Below, in pieces: positions 33,340-47,000 of a stretch of 64,000 nt of DNA. The notes below the pieces were generated by a model. It did no database searches, was not told where the DNA came from, and saw only the letters and a list, made by a program, of their open reading frames with translations. Positions within the stretch are counted from its first letter, which is position 1; the number at the start of each line of letters is the position of its first letter. The position numbers and the translations under genes are program-made. This DNA comes from Callaeas wilsoni (Eukaryota; Chordata; Aves; Passeriformes; Callaeidae), in the NCBI GenBank assembly GCA_013398955.1, contig VWPU01009418.1:1-64000 (forward strand). The letters run 5' to 3'.

Positions 33340-36300
33340 GTGAGTTTTTTGAAGAGGGCACGTCTGTGGTTATAGAAGAATAACAAGAAGCATCAGATGT
33401 TCAGAGAACAAAAAAGCAGAGCTTGAGAGGATCTTAGAAATGAATAGTTAGCAGAGATGACATATATATGACCCAGAGCTGTAGAGGGCTAGTGTGGTAT
33501 CTGTAAAATCACTTATTTTTCAAGTTTTCAAATACTCTAAATTATCCTAATAAGGAACAAACACTTTAACTACATTTCTAGTTGTGAAATTTTATAATAA
33601 GCCAAAGATCCTAAGCAGCAAAAGTATCTTCTTGTTTGGTTTTGGTTTTTTTTTATTTATTTTTTAATTTACTGAGAGCCCATAGTTCAGAAAAAAAGGA
33701 ATGTACTCAAAAAAGCTTTTAAGTCAGCCAGAGCTTTAAGCAGTAAAACTACTGTCCTTTTGAGAACAGAAGGAAATGTTGGGACTGCAGCTTCATCCCC
33801 TGTATTCCCAAGACTGCTTGGCAATAATTAAGGCTGATGGACATTTAACCAGTCTTTGTGCAAGAAGGAGTCAAGTCAAACTGCAGAGGGGTGTAGCTTA
33901 TGCAGGTTTCTGTGTAACAGTGAACTGGATCTAAGCCTTTTTCAAAAATCAACAGCCATTGGGGTTTACAACAGTGTCTGCCTTTGTTAAACTGCAATTA
34001 TTATTCTAGCTTAACCACCTGCATTGTTATCGAAGGACCATAGTATTTTTAAACTTCTTTTTTAATCTTTCCTATACTGATGTGAATTCACTCTCTTTCT
34101 TCTGGCTATGCAGGTAAAGATACTACACCAATACAACTTTGCTTGCACCATCTCAGTGAAATATTTTTAATAGAGCACATGCTTTGAGACCATGTCCTCA
34201 ATCTGGAACTTTTGAACAAGAAGTGCAAAAATTAGTAATTATCTTCATGAATTCTGTGCTAACGTGATATTTACCATTTCAGCTGCCAAAGTAATGTACC
34301 TACACTTTGAACTACAGCCAGCCTTGCTAAATCAGTACTAGCCACAGATTTGCAACCATTTATTCTATTTATTAAATTAACAAATCAGAAGTGTCTGCAA
34401 AAGGTTTTCTCCTGACTGTGGATAGCACTTGCAGTACTGAGGTGTTTACGGAAAATCCTGCTTAGTGGCAAATCCTGATTAGGAAACGTTATCATTTTTC
34501 TGCACAATAGGTGAGATAGACGTGCCTAACATATGGTTGCTATAAAATACCTTAAATGAGTCAGATCTTAGCTGACAGCTGTAAGCAGGGTTGCTGTGGC
34601 TTCTTAGATAATACTACCAATTATGGTCCTTTTTGTTACTTAACTACTGTACTGTTGAATTATATTAACCTGATTTGTAGACACTCCTGTTTGAGTAGAA
34701 TAAAAAGGCAAGATTTATGATGTAAATCCTGATCTAATGTTTGCAGCTTATTAATGCTGTATCCAAAGTCCTTCAAGCTCTCTGTAGTGATGACTAATTC
34801 TAACCTAATTGTAGGTCTCCCCAGGAAGCTGCTGCTGTCCCACTAAGTGTTCAATTCAGTTACACATACCATGAAATTTAAAAGGGTAAAAAGTTCCAGA
34901 AATGGCATTGATTTGATGATGCAGGATGTACCAGCCAGTAGCCCCAGTGGCTTTGTGTTCTGATCCTTGCATGCAGCTCCCACAGGTAATCACGGTGTGC
35001 AAAAATGTACTGAAGAGTTTGCCTTTAAAGTCCAGGCTACCACAGTGTCCTGGGGACTGACTTCCAACGAGGGACTTCGCCGAGTGCCAAGAGGCAGCTG
35101 CCTTAGAACCTGTGTTCTGCTCTAGCCTGTTGCTGGAGAGGGGCTCATTAGAGCTCTTGTCTTGAGGCAGCTGCAGGATAGCACAGTAAAGCCAACAAAC
35201 AGATGGACAGCTGCAGTGTACAGGGGCCACACTTACTGCACTGTTCTGATTGATTAGCCTTACCAAGTCTAGGAGTTTAGTCTACACATTCGATTCGCAC
35301 AGCAAAGTTTATCTATTTCTTCAGAATTCAGCTTGCACTTTGCTTTACTCTACAGCTACAAGCAACTCAGAGGGAATGACTTAATCACACATGTCCATAC
35401 ATTGCTCAGTGGCTTGTCTGCTTTCCCTTGCTTTTTGAAACCATCGTGCTAAATGAGAGCCACCTGAAGAGACGTGTTTCCAGCTCCTCCCCACCACCTC
35501 ACCAAATCCTGTGTAGCACCACAAATGCCACAGCTCACGTTCTACAGCATCTTTCAGGCAGCCCATCTCCCAAAGTACTATCCACACTCTGTGCAGAGAA
35601 GTGGTTCTAAGATGAAGAGTCACAAAAAGAAAACTCACAAGAGGAAAAGTCTCCACCAAAATTACTTTCTGCCTTTGCTAATGGAAGGCACACCCACTTC
35701 CTCTGACTCTAATCAGAGGAGGACTGGCTGTCAGGTGGTAGAGATACACAGTTGAGAAACAAGAGGTCTTTATAGTTAGGTGCCTAGCCCTGCCTTGTAT
35801 ACCATCTGCTGCTAATGGAAACTTAAGACTTGCCAAAAAGAGAGGCTGTCTGTGTTTTCAATATTTAATGTTCACTGGAAATGACAGTTCAGCATTACCT
35901 GCTGTCCCAGTGAGATCAAGCTAAACCCCACCCACAGTACTGTGTGTTCACATGCAATTGCAGAAATAAACAGTAAGTATGGAAAACTTAGAGGCAAACT
36001 CTTGAACTAGAGTGTAACCTAATTTCAACATAGGGACATTTTTTTTTTTCCCTATAGACTGCCACTCACTTGAATTCTTTTGGTGTTAACTCTTACAGGT
36101 TAAGAAAAAATTGTGTGAAGTAGCAGCGATCAGAATAAGTGAATAATAGGATCAGATTGCTTAGAAACTCCCCACTGTGCAGGGGCAGGTCCCCATTCAG
36201 TTTTGTGCCACACTCTACTACAAGTTACTCCAGGGAAAGCTAGTCTACTGTGTCAGTGCTCTCAGCTGACTTTTCTGCTTTCTCTCCCCATGAGGGAATA

Positions 36301-39300
36301 GGGGCAGAGGCATTACCACCATCCACTTCATAAAGGCACTAAGGTAAGATTTGGAGACCCTAAATTTAAGAGCATCAGTTCTCTCTGAAGCAAATGAAGA
36401 CAGGCAAGGTACCTAAGTTTGGATGCCTAAATTTAGAAGGTGTGAATACTGCTTTCCCCTTCTCTCTTCCTTTTTCTTCTCTCTGATGTGCTACTCCTTT
36501 TTTCTCGGCAATTAAAAGAGACATGTCCAGCTGAGCTGCTCATCTTCTCTTGCACTTTGTAGAGTCCAGGTTCTCTCAAACTAGGGGGGACAAGGGTAGG
36601 ATATGGAACATCAAGATTCACAGAACCGTTATTCCCCCCCTAAAACCACAACAGATGTCTCACTTTTAAGCTACTCACTGAGACTGAAAAGTGAAAATAC
36701 AGGTGACTCTTCTATGTGTTGTGCGGACACAGCCTGTGAGGACCCAGATACATCTCATACATGTACCATGCTCCTTGTCGCTCCCTGCATCTCCCTTAAA
36801 AGGACAGGGCAGATCTAAATTTCTAGTCCTGGGTTTAGACAGTGGCACAGCCCTGTCAGTTATGCTGCTCTAGATTTACTAAGGAACTTTTTAGTTTTGA
36901 TAGTTTTTGATGAAATAAATCAGGCTCTCTTCTGCTTGTTTTAATGCAGACTTTTGCATTACCATATCTAGCTTGATTTGCAAACTTTACACAGATTCAA
37001 GGCAATTGCTTCAAAAACCTGAAGATACATGGGTTACATTATGTCTTTTCTACTTTCCTGAAACGGTGAACATCAAATGAACCACTCTGACTCCTCTGTT
37101 TCTCTCCAAAATCCAAGAAAAACCACTAAGCATGGTCAATGGGCAAAAAGAATCAAATAGCAGCAGCAAAGGGCTCTGCACTAGGAAATTAAGTATTACA
37201 GAGTGCAGTGCTTGCACTGAGAGTATTTACCAGACTGTGAACTGAACTTTGGTGTGAAAGTAGACACAAAGTCTTTCCATCAGCTTCTCTGGCCAGCATA
37301 AAGACTGCTTTGAATAATGTTGAGAAAATGTGACTCTGTGTACGTGGTTGTTATCTTCCTGAGATTATTTCATTACAGCTATAGAAAACTTGGTAGGAAA
37401 TCCATTCTGTGACGTGCAGGTATGTGTCACACATTCCTCCTTTGAGGCAGAACAGCTGCAACAGCATGAAGCAAGCTTTGCTTCAAGCTTTAAACTAAGC
37501 TGTTCTTCCATTCTTTACTAAATCAATTATATATGTCAGGAAAAAAAAAAAAATCACCATATAAGTCTGGTTTCTTTCCCACCCCTCTGCTATTAAAAGA
37601 AACACATTATACGCTAATTGCCCTGCTGCAGGTTCATGGCCAGACACTGCTGGGTGCTTTACATGGTCATGGCAATGGACTTCTGTGACTTTATGATCCT
37701 TATCACCTAAGGTGCTGATGGCTTTACCAAGTTTATGCCCCTTTCACAGAGCTGTTCAGAAATAGAGGCCTCTGTCCCATTTATGCTAAGCCCCAGATCC
37801 ATGATGTTTCTCCACACCTGCAGCTCAGAAGTCAGTCACTACAATTTAGTGTATCTGAGATAAGGCTGAAACCACCACTGACCCACATGTCAACTGCTCT
37901 CATCTGTTTAACTAACACAGAAGGAAAAACGTTAAGCACAGAAACAAGGCCACAAGGAAGCAATCTGTCTGCCAACATAAGCGAAATGAGAAGGGGCAGA
38001 ACAACACCAAAAACCAGCTGAGTTAAGAAAGAGTGACATCTTCTGAAGGACAGATAGTTGTGACAGAAATTTGCTTTAAGACAAAAAATGATATGTAGAT
38101 CTGAACATTTCTAAGCAGTTAGGCTGTTACAAAGCATGCTCATAAGAAAACTACATAGATGAACTGAATTTTTGGTACTTCAGTTGTCATTTTTATACAC
38201 CAGGTAAGACTGACAGTATTGAAAGATCCTTTTGGGATGAGTCTATAGCCTCTCTCCTACTCAAAAGTATTGGGTATATATGTATACTTTCTGCATTTAT
38301 TTACATGTGTGTTACTCATGTCTAACGGAGATGAAATCATTACAAGTAAGTGAAGAACATCCCTTCAGGGTGTTTCCAGCACACTACAGAACTTTCTTCT
38401 GGCCTCATGGATGGAGAAATGTTATTTTGTTCTTGTAGGGCAAGGAAAAGAATGAGGGAGCTTACTACACAGCAGTGAAAGAAGAGATGCAAAAATCCTG
38501 AAAGCTTACTTTTTTGAGCTGCTGAGGCAGACAGTAAAAGCAGTTATAGTGAACCCTGATAAAGAGGTCTTTGAGCCCGCGACCTATTCATTCTTATTAC
38601 AAGATCATACATTTCCTACAGAGTAGGTGCTGAAGACCAAGCCTAAAAATAACTACCAAAAAAAATCACACCACTAAACTGACAGGAAATGTAAAAACCT
38701 TCCAAATGAGAGCCATCAAACCTGATGAAACAGTCATATTCCTGGTATGATGTACATTTGTAATGCCTTCTAGGTGTACTCAGTATGACAGAACTGTTGT
38801 GAGGTAATCTTCGTGCCCCAAGGTAAATGTGCATGGAACAGGATAATAGCTTGCTCAGAAGCTACTAGCTAAAAATAGAAATACAGGTAACTTCCAAAAT
38901 CAGAAGTGAACAGATACAAATTCAAGGTTTAAGTTCTGCTCAGAGTATCATACCTATTACTCAGTCTTCTACAGAAGTTTATCTTTTGGTGAGGTCTTGA
39001 CCCTTCTCTCGATATATATCAAGTAAACCTCTTCCATCATGGTACAAAACCAATGTAACTTCTGTCTAGTAATTCCTATGAATTTTGTATCAGACATACT
39101 CTGATCATAATGGGTATCTTTTCCCCTACTGCATACTTTAAAAAATGCATAGCTGTAACTCTGTATTAAAGGTTATCCTAATTCTAAATTGTTGCTTTTA
39201 CAACTTACACTGAACATAATTTCCCATTACAATGTAAGTTTGGAAAAGTCAGGCATCTCCTAAATAAAGTCTACTGCACAATGAAGCTGCCACGGCAAAG

Positions 39301-40617
39301 CTACGTGAGCTTCTGTGTGTCGAGGTAATCTACAAATTGACTCTGATTATCATGAAGGAACTACACAGCAGTAAACTGGTTAAGTGTGGAGTTCCTTTAT
39401 GGTGTCCAATTACAGAAGCAAACCAAAGGAATAAACTTTGGTGTTTTAAATGGAGTCGATGTATAGCAGCCCTGGTAAGGCTTGCCTCAGGCTTAACTAG
39501 TGCTGGCATTTACTGCAGACTAAGCACAGTCAGTTACAACTTTCTTCTCAAGTCTATCAAAATACAGTGTCCTATGAACTGAGAACTATGCAATAAAACA
39601 TATTATGGAATCATTAAGAATTACTAGTGGACTAGTTTTAAAGTGCAGTTTATATAATCAGTTAGTGACAGAAGCAGTTCCAAACACACTCAGCCTAAAA
39701 AACACAACTCTTTGAAATAAAATGACTACTGAGAGCAAAAAATTTTTAGTTATTAAAATATAGTTTAAAAGTCCAAATTTGTAACAACTAGAGTCTGTTT
39801 AAAAATAACTTCTACGCAAGTTCAAAAGACCACCCCTTTTCTTAGAAGCAGCAAGACAAACAGGGTATGAATCAGACATATTTGTGTACTGTCGTCATCA
39901 TTCTTAAAGGTTCCTGCTCCATGCACAAGGGCAACTGGAAAAATGTCAGCAGCACTGCTCTTAACATCAGAGGCTCACATGCTTTTTCCCCCCTCTTTCC
40001 CTGATGGGTGTAGACAAACTTTGACTGAAAGTTTCCAAACCAAGAAAAAACAAACCAATCAAAATTCCTTGCTACTGCTTTTAAACACTTTTCAGATGAT
40101 CAATATTTTAACTTGTCTTCATAGCTTGAACAACTGCGGTTATAGTCAGCTTCTTCACGAGACTTCAAAATTCTTACCCATAGGAAGGAAATGAAAAAGC
40201 AGAAATGCAAATACTACAATTCATACTAAATTGCATTTTTCATTTAAAAAAGTTCAAACACTTGAAGGTGTTCTTTTGTTCTCTGTGGAACTATTTCAGG
40301 TAGTAGGGGATGCTAAGATGATCATGTTATTGTGTGGGGAACAAAGGAGTGAGATCAGTAATGTTAATACACTAATTACTTAAATACTATAATGCTATAT
40401 TCATTGAATCAGTTGAATATGATCAACATAAGTAAGGTATTTGCTCTTAAATTTTTTGGCCTACTTGGAGTGAAAAATGTAATCTCAACATTATGCAAAA
40501 AATGCATGGCCCTTAACTCAATTTTATATCACAAAACCTGAACGTAACAATTTCATTGTAATAATTAAAAAAACCCTGCTGAGTCTTAGCCATTGTAGCC
40601 ACACAGAATTTTTTTTT
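33340..40617. other. Gene-poor interval between islet B and the RPAP2 3' end
   Basis: AT-rich, with no recognisable coding exon or RNA gene. An alternative minus-strand AATAAA at 38296-38301 means that part of this stretch could belong to a longer RPAP2 3' UTR. Several A/T runs are present. Confidence 0.6.
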
Positions 40618-40915
40618 TTTAATAAATTGTGGTAGTAAAAATTCCTCTCAAAATTGCAGTAAACCAACCATACATTTTCAAAAAGATTAGTGTGATAAGT
40701 AAGCAGCTGGCATTTACTGTAAGTGAAAAAATGATGACACTCATTTCCACACCATACATATTTCTTTACTTTAAAATGTGCTTCACACATTTTCTGCTCC
40801 AGCTGATACAATCTGTAGTTAGTGTGCATACTTACAAAATGCTGAAAAGTAAACCCGTGGTTAACCAGCTTGATTTTAAGACATACAAAGTAGCTTAAAG
40901 TTGACTGACCATTTG
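40618..40915 (-). other. RPAP2: Possible RPAP2 3' UTR with an ATTAAA signal
   Basis: On the minus strand, non-coding sequence follows the stop for about 300 bp to ATTAAA (40623-40618). A genomic A-run directly follows, so cDNA ends here could be internal-priming artefacts. A canonical AATAAA lies further on at 38301-38296 and could define a longer form. Confidence 0.35.
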
Positions 40916-41054
40916 TCAGTCCATTCTAAATATTCTTGTTAAACTTTCCAGATCTTCATTTTTGAAATGCAGTTCTTCCAGTAATGTTGTCAGGAACTGT
41001 GTGTACACTGGGCTCATCTGAGTATTCTTGAAAAGTGGAATTGTTTGTGACAAT
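40916..41054 (-). CDS. RPAP2: RPAP2 last coding exon with stop
   Basis: 139 coding bases: one base completing the split Val codon, 45 codons and TGA at 40918-40916. The minus-strand acceptor is TTTTTTCCAG. The conserved [16 protein letters not shown] block identifies it. The preceding intron is 16.8 kb. Confidence 0.93.
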
Positions 41055-44000
41055 CTGGAAAAAAACCCAAACATATTTCATACAGTAAAGCAACTTTTGA
41101 GTGGCAGATGTTAAAAAGCAAAGCTTATGAGTTCAAACAACTGTATTGAAGAAAGGCAGTTTATAATTTCACACTTGATTAATTACAGTATATAATAGAC
41201 TGTAGGTATGATATACAATATGAACTGTACTAAAATAAGATTTTTCATTAATATGTAGTGAAGCAAAAAAAATCTAATTAGAAAAAATGAGAGTAGTTTG
41301 TACGTCTCTAATCAGTTGTACATAGATGTTATATAATGTAGACAGATGTCAGAACAAACAAAGTACAGAATGTACAATTACACATATAAAAGGAAAGATC
41401 CCGGTGATTATTTATTTCTTTACCAAAAAGCTACTAAACATTCATACAGTAAAAGTTATATACTTCTTCATATGACTAAAATATAAAAGAAATATAAAAT
41501 TCCTCAGTTTGGAAGGAGCTACCACTATGCAGATCACCTACATATATAATACCTGTATGCAGATGAGGTGAAATACTCAGCTGTTTATTCTCACTTGCCC
41601 TTTAATTTATCCGAATATATTTTTATCCTAAAGTCTTTCCTTTTTCTCCTAACTGTATTGCAACATATTGCAAAGGTAGTAATAGCTGAATTTACTTCCT
41701 AAGCCCAAATATTAAAAAAAAATCTTTAATGAACAAAATCAAGTATTAAAGCTTATGCTGAATGTTAAGAAACTTCAACACCAAACATTACTGACAAGAA
41801 CACTTAACAAGAACTCATATTCCAGCAACAATTACTTTGTCTCAAATATTAGATAAACAGTGCCATTGACACCATACATGAAAGAGTTATTTTAGAATAC
41901 GTTTGTGCAATGATGTACTTTTAATAAGAAATTCAAGATAGTCTACAGCTTCCTAAAAACCTCCCAGCTCACGAAGTCTTGAAGTGAGTAACAACTAAGA
42001 TCAATCTCCCTGCAGTCATTGGTATTAAGACCACCTCCACTTGAAAAAAGCTGCATATGAAAGAAGATTCTTTTAAATTAAGCAAAAACAGTGATAAAAC
42101 ACAAACAAAGGACCTTACAAGACATGGTAAATAAGAATCCCTTAATAATTAAAAAAAACAATTAATGAAAAAAATTTAACTTTTAATGAGTTAAAATTAC
42201 TTCCCACTTCTTTACGGATTCCATTTCAGTATGTACATTTAGCTAAATATTTCAGCTATCAAACACTGACACTTGGTGAGAAGCACTTTCAGAGATGTTC
42301 AAAGTAAGGGTAAGGTACGGAAAGAAATTACTTATGCACAAACTCTGCCATATATCTAAAAGAGAAGTACTCAGAGCCAGGTTTGTGATTTTTGGCCTGA
42401 GGCCACTGGGTTCTGTAATGCACTTCATGCCGGACGGGACCGAGTTGTTTCTTGCCTGGTGGGAGGTCCCGGGGTTACTCCTTGGGCTGGTGAATCAGAG
42501 CGCCCCGGCCCAGGGCTGGAGGCTGGAGGCTGGCTGTGCACTGTGACGCTTTATCAGCACGGGAACACAGGAAGTGCTGATAGAGCATCAGAGGAGCCAC
42601 TGCAGAGTGCTCGTCTGGAGACAGGGATAGCGGGAGGAAGACCAGGAGATGCATTACTACTCGTCTTCAGTTCACCCTTCTCAGAATTATGCAGGTTGTA
42701 TATGAAAAAGACTGGTGGCAGAAACAGTCATGACTTCCTGAGTGCTGGTGCGAGGCAGCTGTAGCACTGTAAACCATTCTCCTGGCCACGATGTAGATTT
42801 ACATTCATTTTTATCTGAATTTTCTTAGTCTTGCCATGGGCATAAGAGGATATTAACAAAAACATTATTTTTCAAAAACAGCAGAAAGCTTGTGCAGTTT
42901 TAAGGAATGCTCTAAAGCCAAAATATTTATTACCGTGAAGCTCACATGGTTGGTTTTTTTTTTTGGAACTGCAGTTGGTGATATTACATAGTTTCATGAA
43001 TTACAGACATGTCCTAAATGTCAGGCCCTGTTTAAGACACACTGTTTAAAGAGTAGCTATTATAGCTTACACTAAGAAAGAAAGAAAAAGGTATTGCTAT
43101 TTTCAGAGAAGTTGCCAGGCACTAAATATTGAGAAATGGAAGTTAAAAAAAGTTTTAGCCATGGATCGGTTTTTTTTCTTACCTGACCTTTGTTTTAAAA
43201 TCAATTAAGCCACTAATTATCAGCAAGAGACTAAATCAACAAGTAATTTCAGAGAGGCATGTGCAAGTTTCTGGCAATTAGTTAAAAGTTGCATCTTGAT
43301 GGGACAACATGTTAAATATTTATATGCACAAACACTTTTCTCTTGGAAAACTGTGTCCTTTTGACCTTTAAATGATACTTTAATTTGTCATTTGAAAAGC
43401 AGTTATCATGGAGTACTCTTCTACTTTCAGGTGGCTGTTGGAGCAGAAGCTTTTGTCTGGGACAGGAGCAAGCACAAGTTGCTGGTTTGCATGGAGTGGT
43501 AAGTTACATGCTCTAAGTAACACTGGTCCAATGTATATTTGAGGTACTGCACAACAGAGTATTGAGGGACTGTTTAACTGAATTAAACCTTAATTGTATG
43601 CAAACAAGGCAGAACAGCATTTGGGATCAGTATCTTCGAGTCACAGAAAATTACAGTGCTCTTATCTCTCAAGAAACTATGACGACTAGTTCAATTTAAT
43701 GACAGACAGGATTTCAGTTTAAAGATTGTGAAATTCCCTTGAAAGTCTGCAGCATCTTCAAAAGATGTAGAATATAAACAGGAAATGGGATATTTGGGAC
43801 CACAATAATAACACAACTGGCTAGTGTAACAATGAAAGCAAAATATGAATTTTGCTTTTCTGTTAGCCCTTTCACATGTTGCAACATTAATCTGGAACAA
43901 ACTTTTATGAATAAAGTAAAATAAAAATAAGAAAAGCTAAAAGATTGAGTGATTTAAAAATAACCACCTACAGAAGCACACAAACATAAATGTTACAGTC

Positions 44001-47000
44001 CAAAATTACACACCCATTCTTCAAAGGCTTGCCTTCAGCAGAGCCACTAAAAGGAAATGTTCATGCTCAGATCATGGAAAAGTAGTATATCAGACTTGAT
44101 GAGAGTGTCGTTTCCTGCACACCCACTTACACCATATGGTAAACAGGCATTTGTAACGTTTAAAAAGTGTTAAAAATGTCAAACTGTATCTGATTGATAA
44201 AATTTGTATTTGCTGGCTATTCCACATATGTTACATGTTCAAGAAAAAACCCTACAAAACTGAAATTCATGTGAAGAATAATCAATTATTATCAAGCTAT
44301 TAAAGGACAGCTGGCTACCACAAAATGTTTACATAGTTGCAGTGCTTCAGCTCAAGACCCAAGCTTTCTATGAATCAGTTGCATTACAAAAACATTTGGC
44401 AAGTATATTTAGGAATTGAACCTAAATTATTTTCAGGAATAAGTTTCATTAATTGATATGGTAGCATGTGCAACTTGTTCTTAGATCTATGCATACCTTA
44501 ACGAAGACAGCTGGATACATTCGGGAAAGATAAAATTTTTATGTAGTTAAAAGTATTAATGGCATTTCCTATTCAGAGGTGTGAATATTCTTTCTAAAAA
44601 CCCAAACTAATTGTCCAGTACCATCCTTCCCTCAGCTACTGGATCTCAGGGAAAGCTTTCTGGACTTTCTGTTTAAGATGAATTCTGTGATTCCCTTTGA
44701 AAAAGTTAAAAATTTCCAAAGCCGCCACTGTGTTACCAGTCAGTTACAGCTCTCTGAAACAGACACCTGAAAACAGAGGTATAAACACAGCCACATAAGA
44801 ACTGAGTTCCTTTCCACTCAAAATTGGTCACTTAAAACTATACATAAATTGTTGAGAATTCGAGTGCACACAAATTGCCCCAGTATCATGGAAAGCACTT
44901 GTATACTCATGAAGAAAAGCCATATGCTAATTCTCAGAAGACTAATAATAAGCTCCTCCTAGAAAAACATAAGCATTGCTAGTCTTCCTAATTTTTTTTC
45001 TAATTGTAGAAGCTTAAAAAAACTAGAAGCCGCTGGTTGTGGCAGAAGCCATGGATCTAAACACAATTTTTAAATTACCTTGTTTGACATGCTTGGAACT
45101 TGAACAATAACAGAACTGTAAAAGAGAATGATGGAACAGGCAAGCACTACCTCTCTTTCTAGAGTAAGCTTTGGAAAATAAGATCTCTTTCTGCCAGTTG
45201 TAGGTATTTAAGCATTGTGAATAAGACTCTTAACCATCACAACATAAGGGTTGGGTTTTTTATTCTCCGTCTCCTTCTACCTTTTGTTTTAGTCACGTAA
45301 GACTTAATTTTTAAGATCATCATAACCAAGATTGTTGATAACTTGTTTTCTATCAGAATGATGGGGTTAAACTAATGAATGATCACAAAAGTTTCCTTAA
45401 CACTTGTTTCAGAACACAGAAATGAAGCAAGAACTGGCAGCACTACAGGCAGCATTTTCTTCCCCCTTCCCCAACAAAAACAGACACAGAGACACAGGCT
45501 ACTGCGTATGTGCTACAAGGGTGCCACCAAATCTCTGACCAATAGACTCTTGCTCCATGTATAACCATGCAGATAACCATGCCATTCTAATGGGTTCTAC
45601 TGCATGCATCAACACGGGCTGGTTTGTTTGTTTTTTTTAAACACTCCAAATACATTTGCACTACTCTTACGTTACAGATTTGATGGGCTTAGCAATGCGA
45701 TAAAAATGTTACTAATCAGAAATGCCTTTCTTTTAATGTAGTAGTTTTATAGAATACACTTTTAGATTCCATTTTAGTTATGTTCCTTTTAAGGAAGTCT
45801 CCAACATAAATGATTAAACAAAAGCAATTGTTTTGTTTAAGACAACTGGCTAGACCAAGTCAATCCAACAAGTGTTATACATTAGCAATAAAACCCTGTG
45901 AATTAATGTGCGTTGCAGCCCACAGACCATCTGCCTGTACGTACAACTGTAGTGCTGCCGTGTATCAATCACTTACAACAGTGCTTCAGTCGATGAGGTG
46001 AATGCAAGCACTTGCTGCATTTATCCATTTCATGAATCCCCACCCAAAGGCACTCAGACATTTGGATAGAGAAAGTTGAAAGCATCACTGTAATTTTGCA
46101 TGTTCTTCACAATACATTGACTGCTTGCTTAATTTGAGGTAGAATCTCTCACTTCCAGTATCTCAGTAGATACAGTACATTTGTCTAGGGACTGCAATTT
46201 TGTTAATAAAGTATCTTAAATCCCAAAGCATGAGGCATCCATCAGGCCAAAGTTAGTATTAGACAGAAAGCTGATCTGAAGCACAATATGAGTGTAGCTG
46301 TAAGATAAAGACGCAACACCAGGGAGCTTAAAAAACTAACTTTGGTGTAATTAAGTGGTTACACTTAATTACTATGTTTAAACATATACTCAGAAATTAG
46401 AAAATACGACAGCTTCAGCTTATGCAATTTAGCTATTATGTTCATAGTTTCAGTGAAAAAAACCCAAAACCTCACTTGTTTCTTATAACTTTAGTTCGAG
46501 CATGATTTGAAGAACTCAACATTAAAAAAACCCAAAGCCTTAAAAGCAAAAGGCTGTCTCCAGAGTGAACATTTTCCATTAGAACACATTAATATTTGAC
46601 AGACAATCTTGAACTGGAAGCACCTAACTTACAAACAAGATGCAAAAGTATTTAAATGTATCTTCAGAATTGAGTCTTTTAAATTAAACTATACTAGTAC
46701 TGGAAAAAAGTAATTATGAGCAGTGTCACTTGCAACTCTGACATTAAGTCTAGTTTGGGGCCTTTTGTTACCATATCCAACCAAAGAGAAAACTGGCATT
46801 CAAGGGCAGTTTTCTGTAATCTCCCCCAATATATTTCTATATTATATTTTCTTAATGAAAGCTAAAATACTCTAAAGCCCACATTATTGAATGGCAATAG
46901 CTGACAGAAATAAACAGGCAATTTTCTTACCGAGATAAAAAAGCCACTTATGGTCTAGTTTTAAATATAGCCTGAAGATCCTATTCTCATCATAAAGATG